Assembly (NCBI RefSeq): GCF_000255455.1
Contig: NZ_JH621249.1
Coordinates: 31,738 to 95,737 of the forward strand
Direction: 5' to 3'
Source of the DNA: Aquimarina agarilytica ZC1
GTDB lineage: Bacteria > Bacteroidota > Bacteroidia > Flavobacteriales > Flavobacteriaceae
DNA: 64,000 nt
The translations under genes were made by a program, and so were the position numbers. The notes under the pieces are model-generated. The model saw only the letters and a program-made list of their open reading frames with translations. It was not told the DNA's origin and did no database searches. Below are positions 1 to 9,033 of this stretch, piece after piece. Positions within the stretch are counted from its first letter, which is position 1. Each line of letters opens with the position of its first letter.

Positions 1-168
1 GTGTTGGATTTAGCATCAAAAAATAACATGATTTTTATTAAAAAAGGAGTAATAGGTCTTACAGATAAAGGACACACATTTACTTCAAAAGCAATTCAGT
101 ATATAGTTGATAATGAGCGCTCCGAAATTGAAGGGATGAAGGATGAGTTATTTTTATTTAGAGGCTAA
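1..168 (+). CDS. C-terminal end of an unrecognised protein (5' end outside window)
   Basis: An open frame enters the window at base 1 and ends in TAA at 166-168, giving the last 55 residues of a protein. The fragment contains a stretch reading IFIKKGVIGLTDKGHTF, which has the look of the wing of a winged-helix DNA-binding fold (hydrophobic strand, LTDKG turn). It ends in a short acidic tail. No family can be named from this piece. It lies 85 bases upstream of metY on the same strand, separated from it by a palindrome, so co-transcription is possible but not shown. An internal ATG at base 28 cannot be excluded as the start of a tiny gene, but continuation from upstream is more likely. Confidence 0.5.
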   Translation: MLDLASKNNMIFIKKGVIGLTDKGHTFTSKAIQYIVDNERSEIEGMKDELFLFRG

Positions 169-179
169 TTTTTACTCAT

Positions 180-197
180 ATTACAATAGATTGTAAT
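180..197. promoter_or_regulatory. 18-bp palindrome upstream of metY, candidate operator
   Basis: ATTACAAT-AG-ATTGTAAT is a perfect 8-bp inverted repeat with a 2-base spacer, 57 bases before the metY start. The size and symmetry suit a dimeric regulator. No riboswitch-like structure is visible between it and metY. Confidence 0.35.
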
Positions 198-199
198 GA

Positions 200-1549
<1,350 letters not shown>

Positions 1550-1656
1550 ATTGAGATACTTACAAACAAGAAGTTTATCTTATTTAAGATTTCTATACCA
1601 TACTTTAACTTGGATACGGAATAGATTTTCTATTGTAGAATCCGGGTTTACTAAAC

Positions 1657-1694
1657 AAAAAACGATCATTCTTTTTTGAGAATGATCGTTTTTT
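1657..1694. terminator. Bidirectional terminator between metY and the HTH regulator
   Basis: A 16-bp perfect stem (1657-1672 with 1679-1694, core AACGATCATTCT) has a 6-base loop, with A-runs on the left and T-runs on the right. It can end metY on the plus strand and the regulator gene on the minus strand. Confidence 0.85.
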
Positions 1695-1717
1695 GTTGTA
1701 AAAAAATATGAAATAGC

Positions 1718-2680
1718 CTAAAAATCAAGAATGAGTTTCCCGTTAACATGACTTTTTAACTCGTCAATTTTTGAAAATATTTTATTGAAAAAGATGTTTT
1801 TTTCTTTTTCACCCGATGTATTTATTAATTTAGATTGCTTTAATTGTTCTGCTATAAAATCGGAAACTTGTTCGCATGTTTTAGTATCATTTGTGTTAAA
1901 ATAGTTAAGCACGGTAAATGGAACAAATAATGAATTTTGGAGGGGTGTTTTTATCAAAACATTATTGCTCATAAGTAATAATTCATTATAGTATAATTTA
2001 AAATTACTGTTAGGTACAGATTTAGCATAAATTCTATGAATCAATTTTTTTAGGTCGTCACATAGGATACTTGTTTCTTCAGAAGTTATAATACCAGATT
2101 CAAAATAATAATGAAGTTGTTTTAAAGTACTATTTATAGTGGTGATATCCCATATTTCAACAGTATTTAGGTTGTCATAAAGAAGTCCAAATTTTTGATA
2201 AGACTTTTTTAATGAACTTGGCAAAGCAAAATTTGAAAATTGAGTTAACTTAAAGCTTGGATCTAAAATTTGTAACCATACAAAAAGTTTGAATCGAGTC
2301 AACATATTGCCTTCGGAGGTATAAAAAATAGGTAAATCTTTGGCGCTATAAATAATTTCGGAATTTTTTATATTTAGTAGTGGTGTTAGTAGTTCCGTTG
2401 AATTAGTAAAGTACTTTTCAAAATCAGCTGTTCCCTTAAGAATTTGCATTTTTCTGATAGGGATCACATTCTCGTCACCAGTTCCAAATAATGAATCGAT
2501 GGATAGATTAAAATGTTTTGCAAGCGTAATTGCTTCATCAATTGAAATTTTGGATTTATTATTAATTCTACGATAGGCGGCTCCATAACTTATATCAAGA
2601 ACAGAAGCAATCTGTTCTGCAAGAGAGTTTTCTTCGGGAAGTAAATTAGAAATAAGACTGAGAAGCTTTTGTTGTTGCAT
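1718..2680 (-). CDS. XRE-like helix-turn-helix protein, probable transcriptional regulator
   Basis: This is a 320-residue protein with an N-terminal helix-turn-helix of the XRE/lambda-repressor type. Residues ~17-65 include LAEQIASVLDISYGAAYRRI followed by ISIDEAITLAKHFNLSIDSLF, a typical five-helix arrangement. The rest (70-320) is a mostly helical and strand-mixed region without a recognisable ligand domain, common in Bacteroidota single-gene regulators of unknown target. It stands alone on the minus strand, with its own terminator on one side and a perfect 20-bp-arm dyad 22 bases before its start on the other, which suggests autoregulation. DNA binding is inferred from the fold; the effector is unknown. 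Confidence 0.6.
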   Translation of the reverse strand: MQQQKLLSLISNLLPEENSLAEQIASVLDISYGAAYRRINNKSKISIDEAITLAKHFNLSIDSLFGTGDENVIPIRKMQILKGTADFEKYFTNSTELLTPLLNIKNSEIIYSAKDLPIFYTSEGNMLTRFKLFVWLQILDPSFKLTQFSNFALPSSLKKSYQKFGLLYDNLNTVEIWDITTINSTLKQLHYYFESGIITSEETSILCDDLKKLIHRIYAKSVPNSNFKLYYNELLLMSNNVLIKTPLQNSLFVPFTVLNYFNTNDTKTCEQVSDFIAEQLKQSKLINTSGEKEKNIFFNKIFSKIDELKSHVNGKLILDF

Positions 2681-2701
2681 AGTAATTTTTAGGGGACTTG
2701 T

Positions 2702-2751
2702 GTTTTCGATTTTTAAAAAAAATAAATTTACTTTTTTTAAAAATCGAAAAC
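2702..2751. repeat. Perfect inverted repeat (20-bp arms) upstream of the HTH regulator
   Basis: The arm at 2702-2721 (starting GTTTTCGATTTTT) and its exact reverse complement at 2732-2751 are separated by 10 bases. It starts 22 bases upstream of the regulator's start codon (2680, minus strand). It could be an operator for that regulator or a transcribed hairpin in its leader. The A/T blocks inside the arms would bend the DNA. Confidence 0.6.
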
Positions 2752-2961
2752 AATAAACCTTGGTTTAAAATTATATTTGGATAGGGGTTATGAAATATTT
2801 TCTATAAAACTTAATAGTATCTTGATGTATTTTTTTGGATATGATAATTTAAATTTTTGTGAGTTTATTTCTTTAAAAGAGTTGACAAAAAAGGTTTACT
2901 CTTATTTATTATAGTAAAATTGTTTTTAATTGTTGATAATTTTATGCTATAACTAATAGCT

Positions 2962-2983
2962 AAGCATCTCGTAAGGGATGCTT
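2962..2983. terminator. Short hairpin downstream of the cytochrome gene
   Basis: AAGCATC (2962-2968) pairs with GATGCTT (2977-2983) and is followed on the plus strand by TTTGTTTTT. The T-run suits plus-strand transcription, yet no plus-strand gene precedes it; the minus-strand cytochrome gene ends at 3000. The rest of 2752-2961 is AT-rich and shows no gene or RNA that I can support. Confidence 0.4.
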
Positions 2984-2999
2984 TTGTTTTTAGAAGAGG

Positions 3000-3440
3000 T
3001 TATTGTTTTATTTCTGTAACGACTTTTTTAGTAATCATAGATGTTTGTTTATTGCCCCAATTATTCATTATATAATTCATTACATCGGCAATTTCTTGGT
3101 CTTTTAATTTTGATTTAGGCATAGTTCGTTTATAGTTTTTTCCATTAACTATAATGTTGCCTTTTAAGCCGTACTTTACGGCATGGATACTTTTTGGAAG
3201 TTTGGTAGTGAGTAACCAATCGGAATTTGCTAATGGAGGATAATTTTTAGATCCCTCACCATTTGTTTTATGACAACGAGCACAATATTTACCATAAATT
3301 AGTTCCCCATTTTGGATACTTTTACTTAAAGTTTCATCCTGTTGAAGATAAGTAGCATTAGTGTATTGTGGAGTGGTAATTTTAGACAATAATCCAACAT
3401 TTAATACATATAATAACCAAAATTTTATAATTAAAAACAT
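3000..3440 (-). CDS. Small c-type cytochrome, exported
   Basis: This is a 146-residue protein with an N-terminal hydrophobic export segment (about residues 2-20) and one class I cytochrome c domain. The heme site is CARCHKTNGEG (CxxCH), followed by the usual PPLANSDW stretch. The likely axial methionine is in KRTMPKSKL, before the C-terminal helix DQEIADVMNYIMNNWG. It would be periplasmic or membrane-anchored and carry electrons. It stands alone, so its partners cannot be named from context. The domain resembles the heme domains attached to dehydrogenases and to cytochrome oxidase subunits in Bacteroidota. Confidence 0.75.
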   Translation of the reverse strand: MFLIIKFWLLYVLNVGLLSKITTPQYTNATYLQQDETLSKSIQNGELIYGKYCARCHKTNGEGSKNYPPLANSDWLLTTKLPKSIHAVKYGLKGNIIVNGKNYKRTMPKSKLKDQEIADVMNYIMNNWGNKQTSMITKKVVTEIKQ

Positions 3441-3581
3441 GCTATTTTATTTTAATATAATGTTAACCTTCTACCGAAAGGGGAGCAAACAAGTTAAAAA
3501 AAATTATACCACTTTTATATAGCTATGATCGGTATTTTATATGAAATATAATTATATCGAATTTGTTGAAAATAAGTTAGA

Positions 3582-5807
3582 CTATCTATTTACAATTACT
3601 TGTTTGGTTTTATGGCTCTTATTGGCTTTTAATACCATAAAGTATACAGCATTTGAAATAGAATTAGGGATATAATACTTTATTTGATTAGTAGTTGCAT
3701 GTGAAGTCTGTTGCATTAATTTTCCTTTTATGCTATATAATTCAATTTGTATTGTGTTGGCGTTAATTTTTTCTTTACTAAGATCAATAGTTACATAATT
3801 TGAAGTAATAGGGTTTGGGTAAATTACTGCTGTAACATTATTAGATTTAAAATCAATAGTACTTAATGTATTATTGGATACAGTGAGTACAGTTGTTGCT
3901 TCGGTAATAGAATTGTCATTGTTGGTAGCAATAAGTTTTAAATTGTAAGTTCCTTCAGTCAATTCCTTTAATTCAGGATCTAAATCATCTTTATGTCCCC
4001 ATTCAAATGGAACGAATTTTTCAGTCCTTATTAAAATATCATTTATGTATAAATCAACACTTTTTATGTTTTTGGAAGTTACAGCTTCAATTTGTAAAGA
4101 TGCTCCAGCTACTAAGCTAGGTTCTTTTTTTTGATTTTTTAAATTAGGAAATAGAAATGAAACACTTAAAACTTCATTTTCGGTTGGAGCTATTGTTACG
4201 GGATTGTCCGAATACCAGTCTGTGACTAATGTGTTATATTCATTAATAGTTGAGGTTAGCCATGCTGGTATTTGTCCTAAGCGATGATTTAATTGGGCTT
4301 CATATAAGGATTCTGGTTGCATTTTTTTACCATTACCTTCTTCGTATTTTATAGTTGAATTTTTAAAAGTAGTTGCACTACCATGCATACCAACAATAAT
4401 TGGATTCACAATAGTGGTTCCACAGTAATTTTTACCACAATCATTCCAAAGATTAATATTAGTTTCAGTTTTACCCACACGCTTTTGATTCCAAATAGTT
4501 AATCCTTTTAGGTGATTAGGATTATTAGAATAATGACCACCAACTCCTGAAAGATCATAGCTAATATAGTTGTCAATAAGGTTTGTTCTTGGTTGCGCCG
4601 CATGCAAATCCCACCCCCTGCCATTAGGAGCGTTTACTCGCCATACAACTGATCCACAAGCACGTGAAGACATATCAGTACCATGCCACATTCCTTTATT
4701 GGTATTATCCCAAATTAGACCTTGTAACACACGTGTTGAACCGTTATTCACAACACTTATGCCATGACCTCTATTTCCATCAACTAAAATAGAAGTAATT
4801 GAAGAAGCATAAGCACTTTCCATACTAATACATTTGTTAACATCACTAAATCGACACCTACGTACCCATGAATGTGCTATATCGGACATAGAAATAAATT
4901 TCCAACCTTCATCATGTATATAGTTTTTATGATGTTTAAACTCTTTGTTAAAGTTTCCTTTGAAATGAATGTCTTCAAAACCACAATTTTCTAATAGTGT
5001 TACAGCGCGGACTTCCCAATCATTACTAAAATTTATATCATCAATAATAGGATCTTTAAACGTTAGTGTATTATTGGATTCATTAACGCTATCAATTTCA
5101 TGAAATTCTTGTAAACTAATTCCCTCATCATTTATTTTATTCCAAATATTTCGAGGTTTTTTATTATCAAGATAGGTGTTATTAACAGCTTTGTTTTCCT
5201 CCATTTTTAGTCTAACAAATTTTACATTTTTAAAATCCCTTGCATTATTTACAGTAATACTAAAATCGTTCCTTTTTGCATCTTTTACAATTTTAGTTCT
5301 TTTACCTGTACCATTTCCATTGAATTGAAAAAGGGCTGGAGTTTCCCATGGATTTTTTCCGCTTGGTAAAAACATATGGTTTTTCATATTTATAATGGTA
5401 CCACCCTTTACCGATCCACTACCTCTAAAAATGATATTCCCCGTATTAATTTCAATAATAGGGGTATTATTGCCACTTTGGGTATTCACCAAATATTCTC
5501 CAGGAGGAAAAAAAATGATCCCTCCTTTATTTTTTTCTGCGGCATCCACAGCATCTTTTATAGCATTAAAGTCCGATTTGGAATCATTGGCAATAGCTCC
5601 GTAGTCAATAACATTAAAAACGTTTAAATCCTCTCGATCTGGAATCGACTCATTTCCTAATTTATATCCCGCATACGAATAATTGGGTAGTTCAGGGATA
5701 TTGGAATTATTAATTTCCCAAATATATTTTTTCCATATGTTAGCCTCTTGAGCAAAAGATACTATTGAAAGGCTGAAAAAAAGTAAAAGAATAGTCGTTA
5801 TTTTCAT
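3582..5807 (-). CDS. Secreted right-handed beta-helix protein (pectate lyase superfamily, DUF4955-like) with T9SS sorting domain
   Basis: Start ATG 5807 gives a clear signal peptide (MKITTILLLFFSLSIVSFAQ); the ATG three codons earlier would disturb it. The mature protein begins with a pectate-lyase-superfamily helix entry (FNVIDYGAIANDSKSDFNAIKDAV, then GGIIFFPPGEYLV), continues through a beta-helix with repeated strand-turn units to about residue 480, and then has a KMQPESLYEAQLNHRLG stretch that I associate with DUF4955. An Ig-like segment follows. The C-terminal ~75 residues, starting near YPNPITSNYVTIDL, form a type A T9SS sorting domain. It probably acts on an algal or plant polysaccharide outside the cell; substrate and active site are not identifiable by eye. 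No SusC/SusD pair is nearby. Confidence 0.7.
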   Translation of the reverse strand: MKITTILLLFFSLSIVSFAQEANIWKKYIWEINNSNIPELPNYSYAGYKLGNESIPDREDLNVFNVIDYGAIANDSKSDFNAIKDAVDAAEKNKGGIIFFPPGEYLVNTQSGNNTPIIEINTGNIIFRGSGSVKGGTIINMKNHMFLPSGKNPWETPALFQFNGNGTGKRTKIVKDAKRNDFSITVNNARDFKNVKFVRLKMEENKAVNNTYLDNKKPRNIWNKINDEGISLQEFHEIDSVNESNNTLTFKDPIIDDINFSNDWEVRAVTLLENCGFEDIHFKGNFNKEFKHHKNYIHDEGWKFISMSDIAHSWVRRCRFSDVNKCISMESAYASSITSILVDGNRGHGISVVNNGSTRVLQGLIWDNTNKGMWHGTDMSSRACGSVVWRVNAPNGRGWDLHAAQPRTNLIDNYISYDLSGVGGHYSNNPNHLKGLTIWNQKRVGKTETNINLWNDCGKNYCGTTIVNPIIVGMHGSATTFKNSTIKYEEGNGKKMQPESLYEAQLNHRLGQIPAWLTSTINEYNTLVTDWYSDNPVTIAPTENEVLSVSFLFPNLKNQKKEPSLVAGASLQIEAVTSKNIKSVDLYINDILIRTEKFVPFEWGHKDDLDPELKELTEGTYNLKLIATNNDNSITEATTVLTVSNNTLSTIDFKSNNVTAVIYPNPITSNYVTIDLSKEKINANTIQIELYSIKGKLMQQTSHATTNQIKYYIPNSISNAVYFMVLKANKSHKTKQVIVNR

Positions 5808-5840
5808 AAAGAGCATTTAATTTAATGATTGGTTGTATGT

Positions 5841-5871
5841 AATACGAAATTCTTATAAGTAAATCGTATAA
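5841..5871 (-). promoter_or_regulatory. Conserved ~30-bp dyad motif, copy 1
   Basis: ATACGA...TCGTAT ends surround a shared core (AATTCTTATAAGTAAATCG on the plus strand). Near-identical copies lie at 44969-44996 and, partly, at 38309-38333. Copies 1 and 2 both sit 18-35 bases upstream of minus-strand start codons. The rest of 5872-6140 is AT-rich with no gene. Confidence 0.4.
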
Positions 5872-6144
5872 TACTTTAATTTGTGAAATATTGAGCTGTA
5901 TTAATAACAACTATTGGTGGTACTTTATTACATCGTCGATTTTGATAAAAATGATAATTTCCAATAAGTAGGATAACCAAAAAGTATCATTCGATTAAAG
6001 AGCTAGTCGTATTAAAAATAAAATAATAGGTAAGAATAAAATTACAATTGGATAGGTGTGCTTTTATAATGTAATTATCATGTTTTGAGTAGAATAAATA
6101 AAATAAGGACCGTCTGGATAAAATTATTTAAAACATAAATTAAA

Positions 6145-6178
6145 TTGATAATTAATATAGATCAAAGTTATATTTTTG
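6145..6178 (+). promoter_or_regulatory. Bacteroidota-type promoter for the SulP/carbonic anhydrase unit
   Basis: TATTTTTG (6171-6178) matches the TAnnTTTG -7 consensus, with TTG at 6145-6147 as a -33 element 23 bases upstream. Transcription would begin near 6185, ahead of the small gene at 6241. Confidence 0.5.
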
Positions 6179-6240
6179 TATATATTTAACATTGTTGTTT
6201 TAAACAAATGCTAATTTTACTAATAATTGATTTGATCTTA

Positions 6241-6549
6241 ATGTTTAAAAAGTTAACTATATATATAACAGCAGCTTTACTTGCTATGGCAGTATTAACT
6301 CCATTAGTAATAGATTTATTTGAGCTAACAGAAAATATAAATTTACTTAGTGAGTTTGAATTAGGAGAAGAAGATCAAAAAGAAGCAAAGAAGGAGTTGG
6401 AAATTAAAGATTTATTTTTCACCAAAAAGTCGCCAACAGAAAATTTATGTATTGCTGATTTGCAATCGAAAATAACAGATTATTATTTAGTTAAAGCTTC
6501 ACTTTTCCATAGTGAAGTTATTTCTCCTCCACCTAGACCAATTTCATAA
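6241..6549 (+). CDS. Small membrane-anchored protein of unknown function
   Basis: ATG 6241 gives 102 residues; an upstream in-frame ATG at 6208 adds 11 hydrophobic residues and is less likely. Residues ~5-24 (KLTIYITAALLAMAVLTPLV) form one membrane segment or uncleaved signal. It is followed by an acidic, lysine-rich stretch and a short C-terminus ending in PPPRPIS. I do not recognise the family. It lies in the same transcription direction as the SulP transporter 170 bases downstream, and small proteins of this shape often precede transporter genes in Flavobacteriaceae, but no role can be assigned. Confidence 0.5.
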   Translation: MFKKLTIYITAALLAMAVLTPLVIDLFELTENINLLSEFELGEEDQKEAKKELEIKDLFFTKKSPTENLCIADLQSKITDYYLVKASLFHSEVISPPPRPIS

Positions 6550-6720
6550 TTCATTCCTTGAATATGCTCATCTCATTCAAGTCGATTTATCTATGTACCT
6601 TGATCTTTCTTTAAGCATTAGATTAGGAGTTCTTAGATAGTACTCATTAAATTTATTTTAGTGAGTAAAAATGATTACAAATTTAATTTATTATTGGTTT
6701 TACAATATAAAAATAGATCT

Positions 6721-8298
6721 ATGTTTAAATATATTAAAAATGATTTGCCAGCTAGTATAGTGGTGTTTTTTGTGGCTTTACCTTTGTGTTTAGGAATTGC
6801 ATTAGCTAGTGGCGCACCTCCTTTTGCAGGAATGATTGCAGGGATAATAGGAGGTATAGTAGTAGGAAGTTTAAGTGGTTCACAAATAGGTGTTAGTGGG
6901 CCAGCCGCCGGTTTAGCGGCAATAGTACTCACGGCTATTACCAGTTTAGGAGGCTATCAAAATTTTTTGGTAGCAGTAGTACTAGGTGGAGTGATTCAAA
7001 TTGTTTTTGGGATTTTAAAAGCGGGGGTTATTGGTTATTATTTTCCAAACTCGGTAATTAAAGGCATGTTAGTCGGAATTGGGATTATAATTATTTTAAA
7101 AGAAATTCCTTACTTTTTTGGATACGATAAAAATATAGGTGGACAATTTTCTTTTTTTAAAATAGAATTTGAATCACTTTTTACTCCAGTACTAAATTCA
7201 ATAGGTAATCCGTCTTTGGGGCCAGTAGTGATAGGAGTTTTTGCCTTATTATTAATTATTTTTTGGAATAGTGTTTTAGCAAAAAAGTCTAAAATTTTCA
7301 CACTTATTCAAGGCCCATTTGCTGCAGTAGTTATAGGAGTAATATATGTTGTAATTACACAAGGTAATGATAGTATTGGTATTGCCAAGAACCATTTAGT
7401 AGAAGTACCTGTTCCGGATAGTTTTGATTCTTTTATTGGACAATTTAGTTTTCCAAATTTTAATGTTATTTCAAAACCAGAGGTGTGGATTACCGGTTTT
7501 ACCATAGCATTGGTAGCAAGTTTAGAAACCTTATTATGTGTTGAAGCAACGGATAAAATTGATCCAAGAAAACGAATTACTCCAACAAATAGAGAATTAT
7601 TAGCGCAGGGTACGGGGAATGTATTATCAGGTTTAATAGGAGGTTTACCTATTACTCAAGTAATTGTTCGAAGTTCGGCAAATATACAATCGGGAGGGCA
7701 AACTAAACTTTCAGCGATTGTTCATGGCTTTTTATTATTAACATCAATATTACTGATACCTAATTTATTAAATTTAATACCTTATTCTGTACTTGCTGCT
7801 ATACTTTTAATAGTGGGGTATAAATTAGCCCACCCATCAAAGTTTAAAAAAATGTTTTCTTTGGGATGGAAACAATGGCTTCCATTTATAATTACAGTAG
7901 TATTAATAGTGGCAACTGATTTGTTACTAGGAATAGGTATTGGATTAGCTGTTGGAATTTTAATAGTTTTAATAAAAAGTTACCAAAACTCTCACTTTTT
8001 ACATATTAAAGAAACTGATAATGAGTTTCATAATGTAAAAATGGAATTAGCAGAAGAGTTAACTTTCTTTAATAAAGGAGCTATTATGAGAGAGTTAGAG
8101 GCTTTGCCGAAAAACACACAATTGGAAATTGATATTCTAAAAACACGATACCTTGATAATGATATTGTTGAAGTATTAGAGGATTTCCTCGAAAAAGCTA
8201 AAAATAGAGAAATCAATATTAAATTAATTTCAAAAGAAGGGGTTATAGAAAATCCAGAAAGTTTTGTCGATTTTTTTAAGAATAACTCCAAAAATTAA
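6721..8298 (+). CDS. SulP-family inorganic anion transporter, probable bicarbonate importer
   Basis: Start ATG 6721 gives 525 residues; the open frame extends upstream through a GTG but adds a non-conserved segment. The N-terminus carries the SulP signature: DLPASIVVFFVALPLCLGIALASGAP in several pieces, then the G-rich GIIGGIVVGSLSGSQIGVSGPAAG. Many hydrophobic segments run to about residue 420, and a cytosolic C-terminal part (about 430-520) has STAS-like alternation. The gene directly downstream, 21 bases away, is a beta-carbonic anhydrase. The pairing implies HCO3- import followed by conversion to CO2 (inference from neighbourhood); sulfate is the alternative substrate. Confidence 0.85.
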   Translation: MFKYIKNDLPASIVVFFVALPLCLGIALASGAPPFAGMIAGIIGGIVVGSLSGSQIGVSGPAAGLAAIVLTAITSLGGYQNFLVAVVLGGVIQIVFGILKAGVIGYYFPNSVIKGMLVGIGIIIILKEIPYFFGYDKNIGGQFSFFKIEFESLFTPVLNSIGNPSLGPVVIGVFALLLIIFWNSVLAKKSKIFTLIQGPFAAVVIGVIYVVITQGNDSIGIAKNHLVEVPVPDSFDSFIGQFSFPNFNVISKPEVWITGFTIALVASLETLLCVEATDKIDPRKRITPTNRELLAQGTGNVLSGLIGGLPITQVIVRSSANIQSGGQTKLSAIVHGFLLLTSILLIPNLLNLIPYSVLAAILLIVGYKLAHPSKFKKMFSLGWKQWLPFIITVVLIVATDLLLGIGIGLAVGILIVLIKSYQNSHFLHIKETDNEFHNVKMELAEELTFFNKGAIMRELEALPKNTQLEIDILKTRYLDNDIVEVLEDFLEKAKNREINIKLISKEGVIENPESFVDFFKNNSKN

Positions 8299-8319
8299 TT
8301 ATTGAAAGTTAAAAGAGAT

Positions 8320-8946
8320 ATGAAAGCACATACAAAACAAACGCAAGCATTAATGACACCTGAAAGTGCATTAATAGCATTGCAGGAAGGTAACAAGCGT
8401 TTTGTTACAAGCAAAATGCTTAAGAGAGATTTGAACAGTCAGGTAGCAGAAACCGCATCGGGTCAATACCCATTTGCAACTGTTTTACATTGTATTGATT
8501 CCAGAGTATCAGCGGAACTTATTTTTGACCAAGGTATAGGTGATCTTTTTAGTATTCGTATTGCAGGTAATTTTGTAAATGAAGATATTTTAGGTAGTAT
8601 GGAATTTGCCTGTAAACTTGCAGGAACAAAGGTGTTAGTAGTATTAGGGCATACGGCTTGTGGAGCAGTTAAAGGAGCTTGTGATCATGTTCGTTTAGGT
8701 AATTTGACAGCCTTAATTAACAAAATAGAACCTGCGGTGGAAGCAGTTTCCAGTCCTAAAGATGAGGCATTACGTACTTCGAAAAATATTGATTTTGTAA
8801 ATGAAGTTGCCCAAAAAAATGTAGAAATGACACTTAATGCTATTAGGAAGCACAGTCAAGTATTGAAAGAATTAGAGGATGATGGGGCTTTAAAAATAAT
8901 AGGAGGGATGTATGATATTGGCTCTGGAGTAGTTGATTTTTACTAA
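8320..8946 (+). CDS. Beta-class carbonic anhydrase
   Basis: The enzyme interconverts CO2 and bicarbonate with a zinc ion. ATG 8320 gives 208 residues, typical for the class; a TTG at 8302 is a possible but weaker start. Zinc ligands and catalytic residues are in place: Cys58-Ile-Asp60-Ser-Arg62 (HCIDSRVSAE), the GDLFSIRIAGN segment, and His111/Cys114 in LGHTACGAV. There is no signal peptide, so it is cytosolic. It is very probably co-transcribed with the SulP transporter, the two together raising intracellular inorganic carbon for carboxylases. A strong bidirectional terminator follows. Confidence 0.93.
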   Translation: MKAHTKQTQALMTPESALIALQEGNKRFVTSKMLKRDLNSQVAETASGQYPFATVLHCIDSRVSAELIFDQGIGDLFSIRIAGNFVNEDILGSMEFACKLAGTKVLVVLGHTACGAVKGACDHVRLGNLTALINKIEPAVEAVSSPKDEALRTSKNIDFVNEVAQKNVEMTLNAIRKHSQVLKELEDDGALKIIGGMYDIGSGVVDFY

Positions 8947-8966
8947 ATTACTATAGTTGTATTAAT

Positions 8967-9005
8967 AAAAAGTGCCGTAAACTATTTAGTTTTACGGCAC
9001 TTTTT
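8967..9005. terminator. Bidirectional terminator between carbonic anhydrase and the glycogen operon
   Basis: A 15-bp perfect stem (8967-8981 with 8991-9005, core AGTGCCGTAAA) lies between convergent genes, with A-run and T-run at its ends. Confidence 0.88.
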
Positions 9006-9033
9006 AGTTGCTTAAAATTAGTATTTATGCTTA

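Noticed and set aside
2760-2990. A tRNA or small RNA gene ahead of the hairpin at 2962-2983
   Set aside because: No cloverleaf, T-loop sequence or promoter could be found; only the hairpin is supported.
4570-4767. Plus-strand 65-residue ORF
   Set aside because: It is antisense to the beta-helix protein gene, whose domains and codon pattern are convincing.
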